Shown here: positions 37,962-47,109 of the stretch, one piece after another | How the letters are laid out: every line of letters starts with the position of its first letter | Position numbering within the stretch: the stretch's first letter is position 1 | From: Sphingobium sp. AP49 | Lineage (GTDB): Bacteria; Pseudomonadota; Alphaproteobacteria; Sphingomonadales; Sphingomonadaceae | Reading direction: 5' to 3' | DNA: 64,000 nucleotides | NCBI RefSeq assembly: GCF_000281715.2 | Contig: NZ_CP124576.1 | Coordinates: forward strand, 3,293,501-3,357,500 | Position numbers and translations under genes: made by a program | The notes under the pieces: generated by a model | What the model saw: only the letters and a program-made list of their open reading frames with translations | What the model was told of the DNA's origin: nothing | Database searches by the model: none

Positions 37962-39092
37962 GTGTCCATTTCGCTGTCCGGCTTCCCCCCTTCCCTGGTC
38001 CGCCGCCTGGTCATCAAGATCGGGTCGGCGCTGCTGGTCGATCCGGCGGGGGAAGTGCGCGTCGACTGGCTGCGCACGCTGGTGGCCGATGTTGCCGCGC
38101 GCAAGGCCGCCGGGCAGCAGGTCATCATCGTGTCTTCGGGCGCGATCGCGCTGGGCGCGCGCCGGCTGAAACTGCCCAAGGGCGGGCGCGGCAGCCTGGA
38201 GGATGCACAGGCAGCGGCCGCCACCGGCCAGATCGCCCTGTCGCAATGCTGGGCCAGCCTGCTGCATGAGAAAGGCATCACCGCCGCGCAGATGCTCGTG
38301 ACGCTCGACGATCTGGAGCATCGCCGCCGCTATCTCAACGCATCCGCCACGCTGGAGCGGCTGATGGCGCTGGATGTCGTGCCGGTGGTGAACGAGAATG
38401 ACAGCGTCGCAACCGAGGAAATCCGCTTTGGAGACAATGATCGTCTGGCTGCGCGCATCGGACAGGCGGCACGGGCCGACGCGGTTGTACTGCTGTCGGA
38501 CGTGGACGGGCTTTACACCGCCAACCCGCACGCCGATGCGAATGCCATGCTGATCGAGAGGATAGAGCGCATCGACGCGCGCATTACCGCCATGGCCGAC
38601 ACCGGCTCCGCTTCGGGCATGGGATCGGGCGGCATGGTGTCGAAGATCCAGGCGGCACAGATCGCCACCGGCGCCGGCGCCCATCTCGCCATCATCTCGG
38701 GCAAGGTCGACGCGCCGCTCAGCCATTGGGCCGATGGCGGTCGTGGCTCCATCTTCCTCGCCGCCGAAAGCCAGGGCGCGCGCAAGGGCTGGCTGTCCGG
38801 CCGCCTCACCGTACTCGGCCGGATCATCGTCGATGCCGGTGCCGAAGCGGCGCTGGGCAAGGGCAACAGCCTGCTGCCGGCCGGCGTCGCGCAGGTCGAG
38901 GGCGTGTTCGCGCGCGGCGACGTGGTCGACATTCTCAACCAGGATGGCCGGGTGATCGCCCGTGGCCTGACCGAATATGACAGCGAGGCCGCCGCGAAGA
39001 TCGCCGGCCGCCGCAGCGAGGACATTGCCGCCCTGCTGGGTGAAATGCCACGTTCCGTGCTGGTCCATCGCGATCATATGGCGATGGTCTGA
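37962..39092 (+). CDS. proB: Glutamate 5-kinase
   Basis: A 376-residue enzyme for the first step of proline synthesis. The amino-acid-kinase domain has VIKIGSALLVD and VSSGAIALGARRL, then VVPVVNENDSVATEE and LLSDVDGLYT. The C-terminal PUA domain starts about residue 280 (GRIIVDAGAEAAL). I start at the GTG at 37962 (VSISLSGF), since longer starts overlap obgE and add nothing conserved. The ribosome site is weak. proA is not in the window. An SDR gene begins 6 nt after the stop. Confidence 0.93.
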   Translation: MSISLSGFPPSLVRRLVIKIGSALLVDPAGEVRVDWLRTLVADVAARKAAGQQVIIVSSGAIALGARRLKLPKGGRGSLEDAQAAAATGQIALSQCWASLLHEKGITAAQMLVTLDDLEHRRRYLNASATLERLMALDVVPVVNENDSVATEEIRFGDNDRLAARIGQAARADAVVLLSDVDGLYTANPHADANAMLIERIERIDARITAMADTGSASGMGSGGMVSKIQAAQIATGAGAHLAIISGKVDAPLSHWADGGRGSIFLAAESQGARKGWLSGRLTVLGRIIVDAGAEAALGKGNSLLPAGVAQVEGVFARGDVVDILNQDGRVIARGLTEYDSEAAAKIAGRRSEDIAALLGEMPRSVLVHRDHMAMV

Positions 39093-39098
39093 CCCATT

Positions 39099-40013
39099 AT
39101 GTCCCTTAGAATTGCCATGACCGGCGCGACGGGTTTCGTCGGCGCCGAAACGCTCGATCAGGCGCTGGCCGCCGGTCTCCAGGTCAATGCGCTGACCCGT
39201 CGGGCGCAGCCGCCGCGCGCCCATCTCAAATGGGTACCGGGATCGCTCGACGATGCCGCCGCGCTCGACACGCTGGTGCGCGATGCCGACGTCGTCATCC
39301 ACATCGCCGGCGTCGTCAACGCGCCCGATCGCGACGGGTTCGAGGCCGGCAACGCCCGCGGCACGATGGCGGTGGTCGATGCCATGCGCAAACGGGGCGT
39401 GCGCCGGCTGGTCCATGTCTCCTCGCTCGCCGCGCGCGAACCCGACATGTCCGACTATGGCTGGTCCAAGGAACTGGCCGAACGCCATGTGAAGGCCAGT
39501 GGCCTCGACTGGACCATCGTCCGTCCGCCTGCGATCTATGGTCCCAATGACCAGGAAATGCTGGAACTGTTCCGCATGGCCAAGCGCGGCATCATGCTGT
39601 TGCCGCCCGAGGGCCGGCTGTCGGTGATCCATGTCGCCGACCTTGCCCGGCTGCTGCTGACCCTCGCCTGCGAAAAGGAACAGAGCCAGACCCGCACCTA
39701 TGAGGTCGATGACGGCACGCCGGGCGGCTGGGACCATCAGGATTTCGGCCGGGCGATCGGCCATGCCGTCGGCCGCAATGTCCGCACCTTCGCCACGCCG
39801 CAATGGCTGCTGGCCACCGCCGCCCGGATCGACCGGCTGGTGCGCGGCCGCAATGCCAAGCTGACACCGGACCGGGTCGACTATTTCTGCCATCCCGACT
39901 GGGTCGTCGCCAAGCGCAAACAGCCGCCCAAGCGGCTGTGGACACCGCAGATCGCGACCGAGGATGGTCTCAAGGCCACGGTCGACGCCTATCGCGCCAA
40001 GGGCTGGCTGTAG
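39099..40013 (+). CDS. NAD-dependent epimerase/dehydratase (atypical SDR)
   Basis: A 304-residue Rossmann-fold protein. It starts MSLRIAMTGATGFVGAET with the TGxxGxxG cofactor motif. In the active site the Tyr-x-x-x-Lys is YGWSKELAE, which keeps Y and K, after VHVSSLAAREP. It resembles the NDUFA9-like or complex I accessory extended SDR group, but the substrate is unknown. It follows proB by 6 nt, which suggests co-transcription. A repeat element starts 36 nt after its stop. Confidence 0.85.
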   Translation: MSLRIAMTGATGFVGAETLDQALAAGLQVNALTRRAQPPRAHLKWVPGSLDDAAALDTLVRDADVVIHIAGVVNAPDRDGFEAGNARGTMAVVDAMRKRGVRRLVHVSSLAAREPDMSDYGWSKELAERHVKASGLDWTIVRPPAIYGPNDQEMLELFRMAKRGIMLLPPEGRLSVIHVADLARLLLTLACEKEQSQTRTYEVDDGTPGGWDHQDFGRAIGHAVGRNVRTFATPQWLLATAARIDRLVRGRNAKLTPDRVDYFCHPDWVVAKRKQPPKRLWTPQIATEDGLKATVDAYRAKGWL

Positions 40014-40048
40014 GCGGCCCGAGGACGCAAGCCTGCGCGGGTCACGAC

Positions 40049-40134
40049 CGAAGTTCACAGTGTAAACGCCCTATTGGGGGCGTTTGCGCCAGCTTTGCGC
40101 CTATGATGCACCACCCGCGCGCCTGTCACGCGCC
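40049..40134 (+). repeat. Covarying hairpin repeat, copy 1
   Basis: This 83-86 nt block matches the one at 55609-55691 at about 71 of 83 positions by eye. Both begin with the same 20 bases, CGAAGTTCACAGTGTAAACG. A hairpin AAACGCCC/GGGCGTTT follows. In the other copy the stem is AAACGGCC/GGCCTTTT, so one C-G pair has become G-C. It begins 36 nt after the stop of the SDR gene. A terminator, a small RNA or a mobile repeat are all possible. The rest of the gap to 40350 is GC-rich with GCGCCTGTGACGCG-like motifs and no gene. Confidence 0.65.
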
Positions 40135-40350
40135 TAGGCAGGTCCGGCAAATGCGCCCCGCGCGCGCCGGCAAGGCGCCACCCCCGCGCCTGTGACGCGA
40201 CAGCGACGCACCCGCAGCGCGCCCGTGGCATCGATGGCGGACACGGGATGATCGACAACATCATGGCGCAGATGAAAACAGGGAAATCCGGTGTAGGACA
40301 GCGCGATGCGGGGATGGCGGATTGGATAGGGCCGCTAACGACCAAACCCT

Positions 40351-40434
40351 GTCATGCCAGCGAAGGCTGGCATCTCACCTCTTTTTGCGATGTTCCTGAA
40401 AGAAAAAAGAGATCCCAGCTTTCGCTGGGATGAC
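40351..40434. repeat. REP-like pair (inverted)
   Basis: Two short hairpins face each other: ATGCCAGC-GAAG-GCTGGCAT within 40351-40375, and ATCCCAGC-TTTC-GCTGGGAT within 40410-40434. Each ends in the same GTCAT/ATGAC trinucleotide-plus edge, and about 34 nt lie between them. The arrangement is that of a REP doublet as in BIME elements. It lies between two convergent genes and may also act as terminator or RNA stabiliser. Confidence 0.7.
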
Positions 40435-40470
40435 GTTGTAAAACCCCGTCCGCTCTTCCACCCTCCCCGG

Positions 40471-40995
40471 TCAGCCGGCCGGGTCGGGTTCGGCCGGCTT
40501 CTGCGCGCGCTGTTCGTCGACAAATTCGCTGATCGCCTTGCCGCTGGCATTGAGCAGCGGATAGGTGCGCGCGTCGGACAGCCAGTCGGGGCGGCGCGCA
40601 CCGCTGCCGTAGAATGTGTCGTAGACGAGGCTGAAGGCGAGGAAGACCAGGGTCGCGCCGATCAGGCCCTTGATCGCGCCGAAGCCGCCGCCCAGCACCC
40701 GGTCGATCGGGCCGAGCACCGACTGGCGGGTGCGCTGGCCGATCGCGCGGGCGAGCAGCTTGCCAGCGCCAAAGGTGACGGCGAAGATCAGGAAGAAGGC
40801 CAGCACCGCCGCCCCGCTCTCGCTGCCGACGAAGCTGGTCAGCAACTCGGTGACGGAGGCATGGAACAGGCTGATCGCGAAGATGCCCGCGACCCAGGCG
40901 ATCAGCGACAGGGTTTCGGTCACGAACCCGCGCAGCAGGCCGAATATGGCGCAACCGCCGATGAGGAGGAGGACGAGGATATCGACGGCGTTCAT
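40471..40995 (-). CDS. cvpA: CvpA family membrane protein
   Basis: A 174-residue inner-membrane protein of the colicin V production family. Four helices are visible, starting MNAVDILVLLLIGGCAIFGL, with the conserved RGF after helix 1 and GAIKGLIGATLVFLAFSLV near the fourth. The C-terminal tail is polar and Glu/Pro-rich. Its exact function is unsettled, but links to envelope and purine metabolism are known. I reject the 12-residue longer start. It follows radA by 10 nt on the same strand, the usual neighbour in sphingomonads. Confidence 0.9.
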   Translation of the reverse strand: MNAVDILVLLLIGGCAIFGLLRGFVTETLSLIAWVAGIFAISLFHASVTELLTSFVGSESGAAVLAFFLIFAVTFGAGKLLARAIGQRTRQSVLGPIDRVLGGGFGAIKGLIGATLVFLAFSLVYDTFYGSGARRPDWLSDARTYPLLNASGKAISEFVDEQRAQKPAEPDPAG

Positions 40996-41005
40996 GCCGC
41001 GCTGG

Positions 41006-42373
41006 CTATCCGCGCCCGAGCATCTGGTCAACCAGCTGCGACAGGGTACGGAAGCCGCTGACCGAAATCCCCTTCACCCCGTCCGCGCCCGACGCCGGCA
41101 CGAAGGCGCGGTTGAAGCCGAGTTTCGCCGATTCACGGAGCCTGAGCGGCGTATGCGACACCGGACGGATCTCGCTCGACAGCGCGACCTCCCCGAACAG
41201 CACGACATCGGCCGGCACCGGCCGTTCCGAGAGCGCCGACATCAGGGCAGCCGCGACGGCCAGGTCGGCGGCCGGGTCGGACAGGCGATAACCGCCCGCG
41301 ACGTTGAGATAGACTTCGCAGGTGGAGAAGCTGAGGCCGCAGCGCGCCTCCAGCACGGCCAGGATCATCGCCAGCCGGCCGCTGTCCCAGCCGACCACCG
41401 CGCGCCGGGGTGTCGCCCCGCTCGACAGCCGCACCACCAGCGCCTGGATCTCGACCAGCACCGGCCGCGTCCCTTCCAGCGCGGGGAAGACGGTGGCGCC
41501 CGTCACCGTCTCGTCGCGATTGGTGAGGAACAAGGCGGACGGATTGGCGACCTCCTCCAGCCCTTCGGCGACCATCGAGAAGACGCCGATCTCGTCGGTG
41601 CCGCCGAAGCGGTTCTTGATCGCGCGCAGGATCCGATACTGGTGGCTGCGCTCGCCCTCGAACGCCAGCACCGTGTCGACCATATGTTCCAGCACGCGCG
41701 GGCCGGCGATGCTGCCATCCTTGGTGACATGGCCGACCAGGATCAGCGCGGTGCCGCGCTGCTTGGCGAATTTGATCAGTTCCTGGCTCGATGCGCGCAC
41801 CTGGCTGACGGTGCCGGGCGCGCCCTCGATCAGGTCGCTGTGCATGGTCTGGATCGAATCGATGATGAGCAGCGCGGGCGGCACCCCCTCGCTGAGCGTC
41901 GTCAGGATATCGCGCACCGATGTCGCGCTCGCCAGTTGCACCGGGGCGTTGCCAAGGCCGAGGCGCTGGGCGCGCAGCCGCACCTGGTCCGACGCTTCCT
42001 CGCCGCTGATATAGGCGACGGTCAGCCCGCGCGCGGCGACCCGCGCCGCCGCCTGCAGCAGCAGCGTCGACTTGCCGATGCCCGGATCGCCGCCGATCAG
42101 CGTTGCCGAACCCGGTACGATGCCACCACCCAGCGCCCGGTCGAACTCGGCGATGCCGGTGCTGGTCCGGGGCGGCAGTTCCACCTTGCTGTCGAGCCCG
42201 ACCAGGGTGATCGCCCGGCCACCGCCCTGCAGGTCATGCCGGGCGGAAAAGACGGTCTCGGCCGCTTCCTCGACAATGCTGTTCCATTCGCCACAATCCT
42301 CGCACTGCCCCTGCCACCGGCCGGTAACGGTGCCGCATTGCTGACAGACGAATTTGCGCTTTGCCTTGGCCAT
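41006..42373 (-). CDS. radA: DNA repair protein RadA
   Basis: A 455-residue RadA/Sms. The zinc finger is CQQCGTVTGRWQGQCEDCG (Cys9, 12, 26, 29 region). Walker A is GDPGIGKST. The diagnostic KNRFGGTDE is present. The C-terminal Lon-like domain contains GGYRLSDPAADLAV. It is a hexameric DNA translocase that processes recombination branches. I start at MAKAKRKFVCQ (42373), since the longer frame begins in noncoding DNA. cvpA follows directly. Confidence 0.95.
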   Translation of the reverse strand: MAKAKRKFVCQQCGTVTGRWQGQCEDCGEWNSIVEEAAETVFSARHDLQGGGRAITLVGLDSKVELPPRTSTGIAEFDRALGGGIVPGSATLIGGDPGIGKSTLLLQAAARVAARGLTVAYISGEEASDQVRLRAQRLGLGNAPVQLASATSVRDILTTLSEGVPPALLIIDSIQTMHSDLIEGAPGTVSQVRASSQELIKFAKQRGTALILVGHVTKDGSIAGPRVLEHMVDTVLAFEGERSHQYRILRAIKNRFGGTDEIGVFSMVAEGLEEVANPSALFLTNRDETVTGATVFPALEGTRPVLVEIQALVVRLSSGATPRRAVVGWDSGRLAMILAVLEARCGLSFSTCEVYLNVAGGYRLSDPAADLAVAAALMSALSERPVPADVVLFGEVALSSEIRPVSHTPLRLRESAKLGFNRAFVPASGADGVKGISVSGFRTLSQLVDQMLGRG

Positions 42374-42462
42374 GGCCCACGCATAACAGAACATAAAAGG
42401 AACACAAACGCGATCTTGCATAGAGGCTGGAAACCCCGGCGCGGCTGGCGCATTGAGGGAGG

Positions 42463-43164
42463 ATGTCCGCCACGATCCGCGTTGCCAGCTATAATATCCG
42501 CAAGGCCATCGGCACCGACCGCCGCCGCTCGCCCGAGCGGGTGATCGACGTGCTGAACGAGGTGGATGCCGACATCATCGCGTTGCAGGAGGCCGACCGG
42601 CGCTTTGGCATCCGCCATGCCGCGATCCCGCCGCTGCTGCTCGACAGCCAGAGCGGCTACAAGCCGGTGCCACTCAATGTCCAGACCGATAGCATGGGCT
42701 GGCACGGCAATGCCATCATCGTCCGCAAGGAGGCCGAGGTCGCCGCCTATGACGTACTGCACCTGCCCTGCCTGGAACCGCGCGGCGCGACCATGGCGGA
42801 GGTCGCGATCAAGGGTGCCACGCTGCGCGTGTTCGGCATGCATCTCGACCTGTCGGGCCTGTGGCGGCGCAAGCAGGCGGCGGCGGTGATCCATGCCGCG
42901 GCGCAGGGCCATGCGCTGCCGACGGTGCTGATGGGCGACCTCAACGAATGGAGCGCCGAGCGCGGCTGCCTGGCCGACTTTGCCCGCCATTACAGCTTTG
43001 CGCCGTGCGGCCGCAGCTTTCACGCCCGCCGCCCGGTCGCCCGGCTCGACCGGATCATGCATTGCAGCCGCCTCCGCCTGATCGACAGCGGCGTCCACGA
43101 AAGCGCCGCCGCGCGCAAGGCGTCGGACCATCTGCCGATCTGGGCGGAGTTCCGGCTGGGGTGA
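42463..43164 (+). CDS. Endonuclease/exonuclease/phosphatase family protein
   Basis: A 233-residue EEP-fold hydrolase. Metal and catalytic motifs are SYNIRKAIG with the Asn, LQEADRRFG with the Glu, MHLDLSG with the His, GDLNEW with Asp and Asn, and ASDHLPIWAEF with Asp-His. The family includes nucleases and phosphodiesterases that act on lipids, and which one applies cannot be told. There is no signal peptide. It is divergent from radA with an 89-nt gap. Confidence 0.85.
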   Translation: MSATIRVASYNIRKAIGTDRRRSPERVIDVLNEVDADIIALQEADRRFGIRHAAIPPLLLDSQSGYKPVPLNVQTDSMGWHGNAIIVRKEAEVAAYDVLHLPCLEPRGATMAEVAIKGATLRVFGMHLDLSGLWRRKQAAAVIHAAAQGHALPTVLMGDLNEWSAERGCLADFARHYSFAPCGRSFHARRPVARLDRIMHCSRLRLIDSGVHESAAARKASDHLPIWAEFRLG

Positions 43165-43221
43165 AGGCGCGCCCGTATTTGGGGGACGGCTGAGGGTCTG
43201 AAACGGCCAGAAGTGGACATT

Positions 43222-43367
43222 CCTTCTCCCGCTAGCGGGAGAAGGATACGGAGCCTTGCCGGCAAAGCCGGTTAGGCGAAGTTGGATGAGGGTAGCTTGT
43301 TTCTGAAAACCCTCACCCTCCCACGCCTGCGGCGCGGGTCCCGCCCTCTCCCGTAAACGGGAGAGGG
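43222..43367. repeat. Cluster of inverted repeats, including a perfect palindrome
   Basis: The 359-nt gap before the patatin gene holds three hairpins. CCTTCTCCCGCT joins its exact complement AGCGGGAGAAGG with no loop (43222-43245). GCCTTGCCGGC...GCCGGTTAGGC lies at 43253-43277. CCCTCTCCCG...CGGGAGAGGG lies at 43344-43367. The two outer ones share TCTCCCG. The whole resembles a dispersed sphingomonad intergenic element. No gene is seen in 43165-43523. Confidence 0.65.
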
Positions 43368-43523
43368 TAAGCATACAGTCCGCTCCCCCACCCATTTTCG
43401 TCATTCCCAGTAAAAAAACAGGCCGTTGCTTAGCAACCCATCCAGTTCCCCTTCCCGCTTTCGGACAGGGGTGGGACATTCCGCCTCTCGACAAGGCGCC
43501 CTGGCTTTGCGATCCCTATCCCC

Positions 43524-45857
43524 ATGAGGGAGAAGGAATTACGCCTCGCGCTCGTTTGTTATGGCGGCATCAGCCTGGCCGTCTACATGCACGGCATCAC
43601 CAAGGAAATCTGGCACCTCACCCGGGCGAGCCGGGCCTTTCATGACGGGGTGGCGCCGCAGGGGGCGAGCGAGGCGGTCTATCATCGGCTGCTCGCCGAT
43701 ATCGAGGCGGCCAGCGGCACACGGCTGCGCATCATGCCCGACATCATCGCCGGCGCCAGCGCGGGCGGGATCAACGGCATCTTCCTCGCCCAGGCGATCG
43801 AGACCGGCCAGTCGCTGGAGCCGCTCACTGCGCTGTGGCTCGACAATGCCGATGTCGACGAACTGCTCGATCCCGATGCCCGCCCTGCCCGCGCGCTGAC
43901 CAAATTCTGGGCGACGCCGCTGGTATGGATGGCCGCGCGCCGCCCCGGCGACGCGGTCGAGCGCACCGTCGCGCCCGACACGCGCGAAGAAGTGCGGATG
44001 AAATTGTCGCGCTTCATCCGCTCGCGCTGGTTCGAGCCGCCCTTTGGCGGGGCGATATTCTCGACCATGCTGCTCGATGCGTTCGACGCCATGGCCGCCA
44101 CCCCGGCCGGACCGTCGCTGCTGCCCGACGGCCATCCACTCGACCTGTTCGTCACCGTCACCGATTTCGACGGCCATGTGCAGAGCCTGAGCCTCAACAG
44201 CCCGCCCCAGGTGATCGAAACCGAACATCGTCTGTCGATCGGCTTTCGCGGCCGGGGCGGCAGCGCCAGCGGCTTTGCCGATCCAGCCGAGCTGGTCTTC
44301 GCCGCGCGCGCCACCGCCAGCTTCCCCGGTGCCTTCCCGCCCTTCACCGTGCGCGAGCTGGACCGGGTGCTCAAGCGCCGCCATCGCGCCTGGCCCGGCC
44401 GCGACGCCTTCCTGGCGCGCGTGCTGCCGCGCCGGGCGGCACGGGGCGAGGCGGAGGACGCGGTGCTGATCGACGGATCGGTGTTGGCCAACGCCCCCTT
44501 TGCCCAGGCGATCGGCGCGCTCAAGAACCGGCCGTCGCGGCGCGAGGTCGACCGCCGTTTCGTCTATATCGATCCCAAGCCCGGCCACCGGTCGATCCAC
44601 CTCAATCGCGAGGGCGAGGAGGAAGACGCGCCGACCGGCGAAAATGCGCCCCTGCCCGGCTTTTTCCGCACCATCTTCGGCGCGCTGTCTGACATTCCGC
44701 GCGAACAGCCGATCCGCGACAATCTGGAGGCGATCGACCGCCATTCCGCCCGCATCCGGCGCATGGGCCGGATCATCCAGGCGCTGCGCCCCGGCATTGA
44801 GGCGGAGGTGGAGGGCGCGATCGGCCGGATACTCTTCCTCGACCGGCCGACCCCTGCCCGCCTGTCCGCCTGGCGCGCCAAGGCACAGCAGCGCGCCGCC
44901 GCCTCGGCCGGCTTCGCCTTTCCCGCCTATGCCCATCTCAAACTGTCCGGCATCGTCGAGGATCTGGCCGCGCGGCTGTTCCAGCTGAGCGGCGAGGATG
45001 CGCCGATGATGCGCGAAGCCTATCGTCAGGCGGTCTGGGCGCAGGTCCGCGAGATCGGTGCCGACCAACTGACCGACGATGCCGGATCGGGCGCTGCGCC
45101 AGTCCTGTTCTTCCGCACCCATGACCTGGCCTTCCGCATCCGCCGCCTGCGCTTCCTGGCGCGGCGGTTGGCCGAAACGCTGGAACTGGAGGCGGAGAGC
45201 GGCAGCCCGGCGGTACAGGGGATGCACGACGCCATCTATCGCGCGCTGGCCCTCTACACCGAATGCGAGGGCAATGATTTCTATGCGGATCATGTTCGCG
45301 CTGCCGCCGCGCAGGTACCGACCGATGCCGCCGCAGCGCTGGACGCGATGGCGCAGGTGCGCGGCCTGCGTGCCCGCGACGAGGCGGCCGACATGCTGCT
45401 GGCCGAGGCGCTGGCCGGGCTGTCCAAGGCCGGACGCCGCACCATGTTGCTCGCCTATCTCGGCTTCCCCTTCTCCGACATCGCCACGCTACCGTTGCTT
45501 CAGGGTGACGCTGTCGATGAATATGATCCGATCAAGGTCGATCGTATCTCCCCCGAAGACTGCACCGCAATTCGCACAGGTGGTGCCAACGCCACGCTCA
45601 AAGGCATTGAATTCAATAATTTTGGTGCCTTTTTCAGCCGGGTCTATCGCGAGAATGACTATCTGTGGGGCAGGCTTCACGGCGTGGAGCGGCTGCTGGA
45701 TATCGTAATTTCCGCAATTCCTGCCCCAGCCCGTCTTCCCGAAGGCGCCGTGCACGACTATAGGCGGGCCGCGTTTCTGGCGATCCTCGACGAGGAAGAG
45801 TCGCGCTTGCCGCATGTTGCGGATCTGATCGCCGGGCTGCGGAAGGAAATCGGGTGA
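43524..45857 (+). CDS. Patatin-like phospholipase, large DUF3376-type
   Basis: A 777-residue cytosolic-looking patatin protein. The oxyanion loop is YGGISLAVYMHG near residue 13. The nucleophile elbow is GASAGG, with S79. The dyad Asp is in VLIDGSVLANAPF (about residue 316). The long C-terminal half, about 450 residues and largely helical and Arg-rich, fits the DUF3376 group of bacterial patatin-related proteins. It likely hydrolyses acyl esters of phospholipids or other lipids. The start MREKELRLALV places the first strand normally. A small lipoprotein gene overlaps its stop by 4 nt. Confidence 0.88.
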   Translation: MREKELRLALVCYGGISLAVYMHGITKEIWHLTRASRAFHDGVAPQGASEAVYHRLLADIEAASGTRLRIMPDIIAGASAGGINGIFLAQAIETGQSLEPLTALWLDNADVDELLDPDARPARALTKFWATPLVWMAARRPGDAVERTVAPDTREEVRMKLSRFIRSRWFEPPFGGAIFSTMLLDAFDAMAATPAGPSLLPDGHPLDLFVTVTDFDGHVQSLSLNSPPQVIETEHRLSIGFRGRGGSASGFADPAELVFAARATASFPGAFPPFTVRELDRVLKRRHRAWPGRDAFLARVLPRRAARGEAEDAVLIDGSVLANAPFAQAIGALKNRPSRREVDRRFVYIDPKPGHRSIHLNREGEEEDAPTGENAPLPGFFRTIFGALSDIPREQPIRDNLEAIDRHSARIRRMGRIIQALRPGIEAEVEGAIGRILFLDRPTPARLSAWRAKAQQRAAASAGFAFPAYAHLKLSGIVEDLAARLFQLSGEDAPMMREAYRQAVWAQVREIGADQLTDDAGSGAAPVLFFRTHDLAFRIRRLRFLARRLAETLELEAESGSPAVQGMHDAIYRALALYTECEGNDFYADHVRAAAAQVPTDAAAALDAMAQVRGLRARDEAADMLLAEALAGLSKAGRRTMLLAYLGFPFSDIATLPLLQGDAVDEYDPIKVDRISPEDCTAIRTGGANATLKGIEFNNFGAFFSRVYRENDYLWGRLHGVERLLDIVISAIPAPARLPEGAVHDYRRAAFLAILDEEESRLPHVADLIAGLRKEIG

Positions 45858-46345
45858 AGGGGCGGGCTAAGCTGTTTCCGATGATGCTGGCGCTGGTGCT
45901 TGTCACCGGCTGCAAGGCGTCGTCCGAAGACAGCGCCCAGACGGCCAATATGACCGAGCAGCCCCTTGGCGCCGCGCCGCTCGACAATCCGCCGCCAACG
46001 CTGCCCGAAACGCCGCCGTCCAAGCCTGCGCCGATCGTCACCGTGCATGCCCAGCCGGCCCCGAAATTCCCGCTCGACCTGCCGCCGTCCGATGATGCGG
46101 CCCAGCCCGAGCCCTTCCCGGCCGAGGTCACCGCCTTCATGGTCGATCGCGACAGCTGCGACCATTTCCGGGGCGAGGAACCCTATGATGCGGAACGCCG
46201 CGCCTATATCGAGGAAAGCATAGCCGAGCTGTGCACCGGCACCGACGTGAAGCTGGCCACGCTGCGGCATCGCTACGACAAGGTGCCCGAAGTGATCGCC
46301 GCGCTTCATGGCTATGACGACCGCATCGAGGGCGAACAACCCTAG
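45854..46345 (+). CDS. Proline-rich lipoprotein, function unknown
   Basis: A 163-residue putative lipoprotein. The GTG start (45854) overlaps the patatin stop. The signal ends in the lipobox LVTGC, with Cys20. A Pro-rich linker covers about residues 44-95. A small C-terminal domain follows with two cysteines (RDSCDHFRGEEPYD and AELCTGTD), which could form a disulfide. I know no named family. Translational coupling to the patatin gene hints at a shared lipid or envelope role. Confidence 0.75.
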   Translation: MKGRAKLFPMMLALVLVTGCKASSEDSAQTANMTEQPLGAAPLDNPPPTLPETPPSKPAPIVTVHAQPAPKFPLDLPPSDDAAQPEPFPAEVTAFMVDRDSCDHFRGEEPYDAERRAYIEESIAELCTGTDVKLATLRHRYDKVPEVIAALHGYDDRIEGEQP

Positions 46346-46370
46346 GTTCGGCGCCCCCAGCCGGGACGGA

Positions 46371-46661
46371 TCAGTGCGACAGCGCGTCGATCGCCATCGC
46401 CAGGTCGATATCCCGTTGCGACACTCCGCCCGCATCATGCGTCGTCAGGACGATGTCGACCCGGTTGTAGACGTTCGACCATTCAGGATGATGGTCCGCC
46501 TTCTCCGCCAAAAGCGCCACTTTCGTCATAAAACCGAAGGCGGCGACGAAATCAGGAAAGCGAAATTGCCGCGCAATGCCGTCCGGCCCGGACACCGCCG
46601 TCCACTGCGGCAATTGCGCCAGCGCGGCCCGGCGTTCGGCATCATTCAGCTGAGCAAGCAT
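46371..46661 (-). CDS. phhB: Pterin-4-alpha-carbinolamine dehydratase
   Basis: A 96-residue enzyme that dehydrates 4a-hydroxytetrahydropterin, recycling the cofactor of phenylalanine hydroxylase. The active-site signature is present: [20 protein letters not shown] followed by [11 protein letters not shown]. The length is normal. No phhA is in the window, so it may instead act in molybdopterin-like or general pterin metabolism. It is convergent with the lipoprotein gene. Confidence 0.92.
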   Translation of the reverse strand: MLAQLNDAERRAALAQLPQWTAVSGPDGIARQFRFPDFVAAFGFMTKVALLAEKADHHPEWSNVYNRVDIVLTTHDAGGVSQRDIDLAMAIDALSH

Positions 46662-46701
46662 TTCTCTATCCCGGATTATTTCTTTCGCCTATGTGAACCC
46701 G

Positions 46702-47109
46702 ATGCCTGACACCGGTCAACCTCTCCGCTTCCCACCCACTCCGCAGGATATCGAAATATTGGCTCTGGCAGCGCTCAACCGCCTGCCCGAACCCTTCCGT
46801 TCACATCTGTCCGACGTTGTCCTGCTGGTCGAGGAGTTCGCCGACAAGGTGATCCTGCGCGAGATGGAAATTGACGACCCCTTCGGCCTCACCGGCCTGT
46901 ATAGCGGCCGCCCGGTCGGTGCCGAAGCCCAGACCGGCGACCTGCCGCCGACCGTCCACCTCTTCCGCCGTCCGCTGCTCGACGAATGGGTCGAAACCGG
47001 CGTGCCGCTCGACGCCCTCATCACCCATGTCGTGGTGCATGAAATCGGTCACCATTTCGGCCTGTCCGACATCGACATGCATGTGCTGGAGGATATGGTC
47101 GCGTCATGA
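46702..47109 (+). CDS. Metallopeptidase family protein (zincin, DUF1025-like)
   Basis: A 135-residue minimal zincin-like protein. The zinc site is HEIGHHFGLSD (about residues 112-122), with the third ligand probably in the following DIDMH. The family (PF06262) is known structurally but has no proven substrate. The GTG at 46693 is an alternative start. Its stop overlaps the start of ccmA (ATGA at 47106). Placement just before ccmA recurs in sphingomonads, which hints at co-expression. Confidence 0.85.
   Translation: MPDTGQPLRFPPTPQDIEILALAALNRLPEPFRSHLSDVVLLVEEFADKVILREMEIDDPFGLTGLYSGRPVGAEAQTGDLPPTVHLFRRPLLDEWVETGVPLDALITHVVVHEIGHHFGLSDIDMHVLEDMVAS

Noticed and set aside
35534..38281. 915-residue open frame on the minus strand over obgE and the TetR gene
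   Set aside because: It is antisense to clear genes, and its composition (Gly, Ala, His, Gln rich) is that of a GC-rich shadow frame. Only its last 175 residues are a real acetyltransferase.
37959..40058. 699-residue minus-strand frame over proB and the SDR gene
   Set aside because: It lies opposite two well-recognised enzymes and shows no domain.
40135..40260. CRISPR-like tandem of GCGCCTGTGACGCG motifs
   Set aside because: The units are irregular in spacing and sequence, without spacer structure or cas genes.
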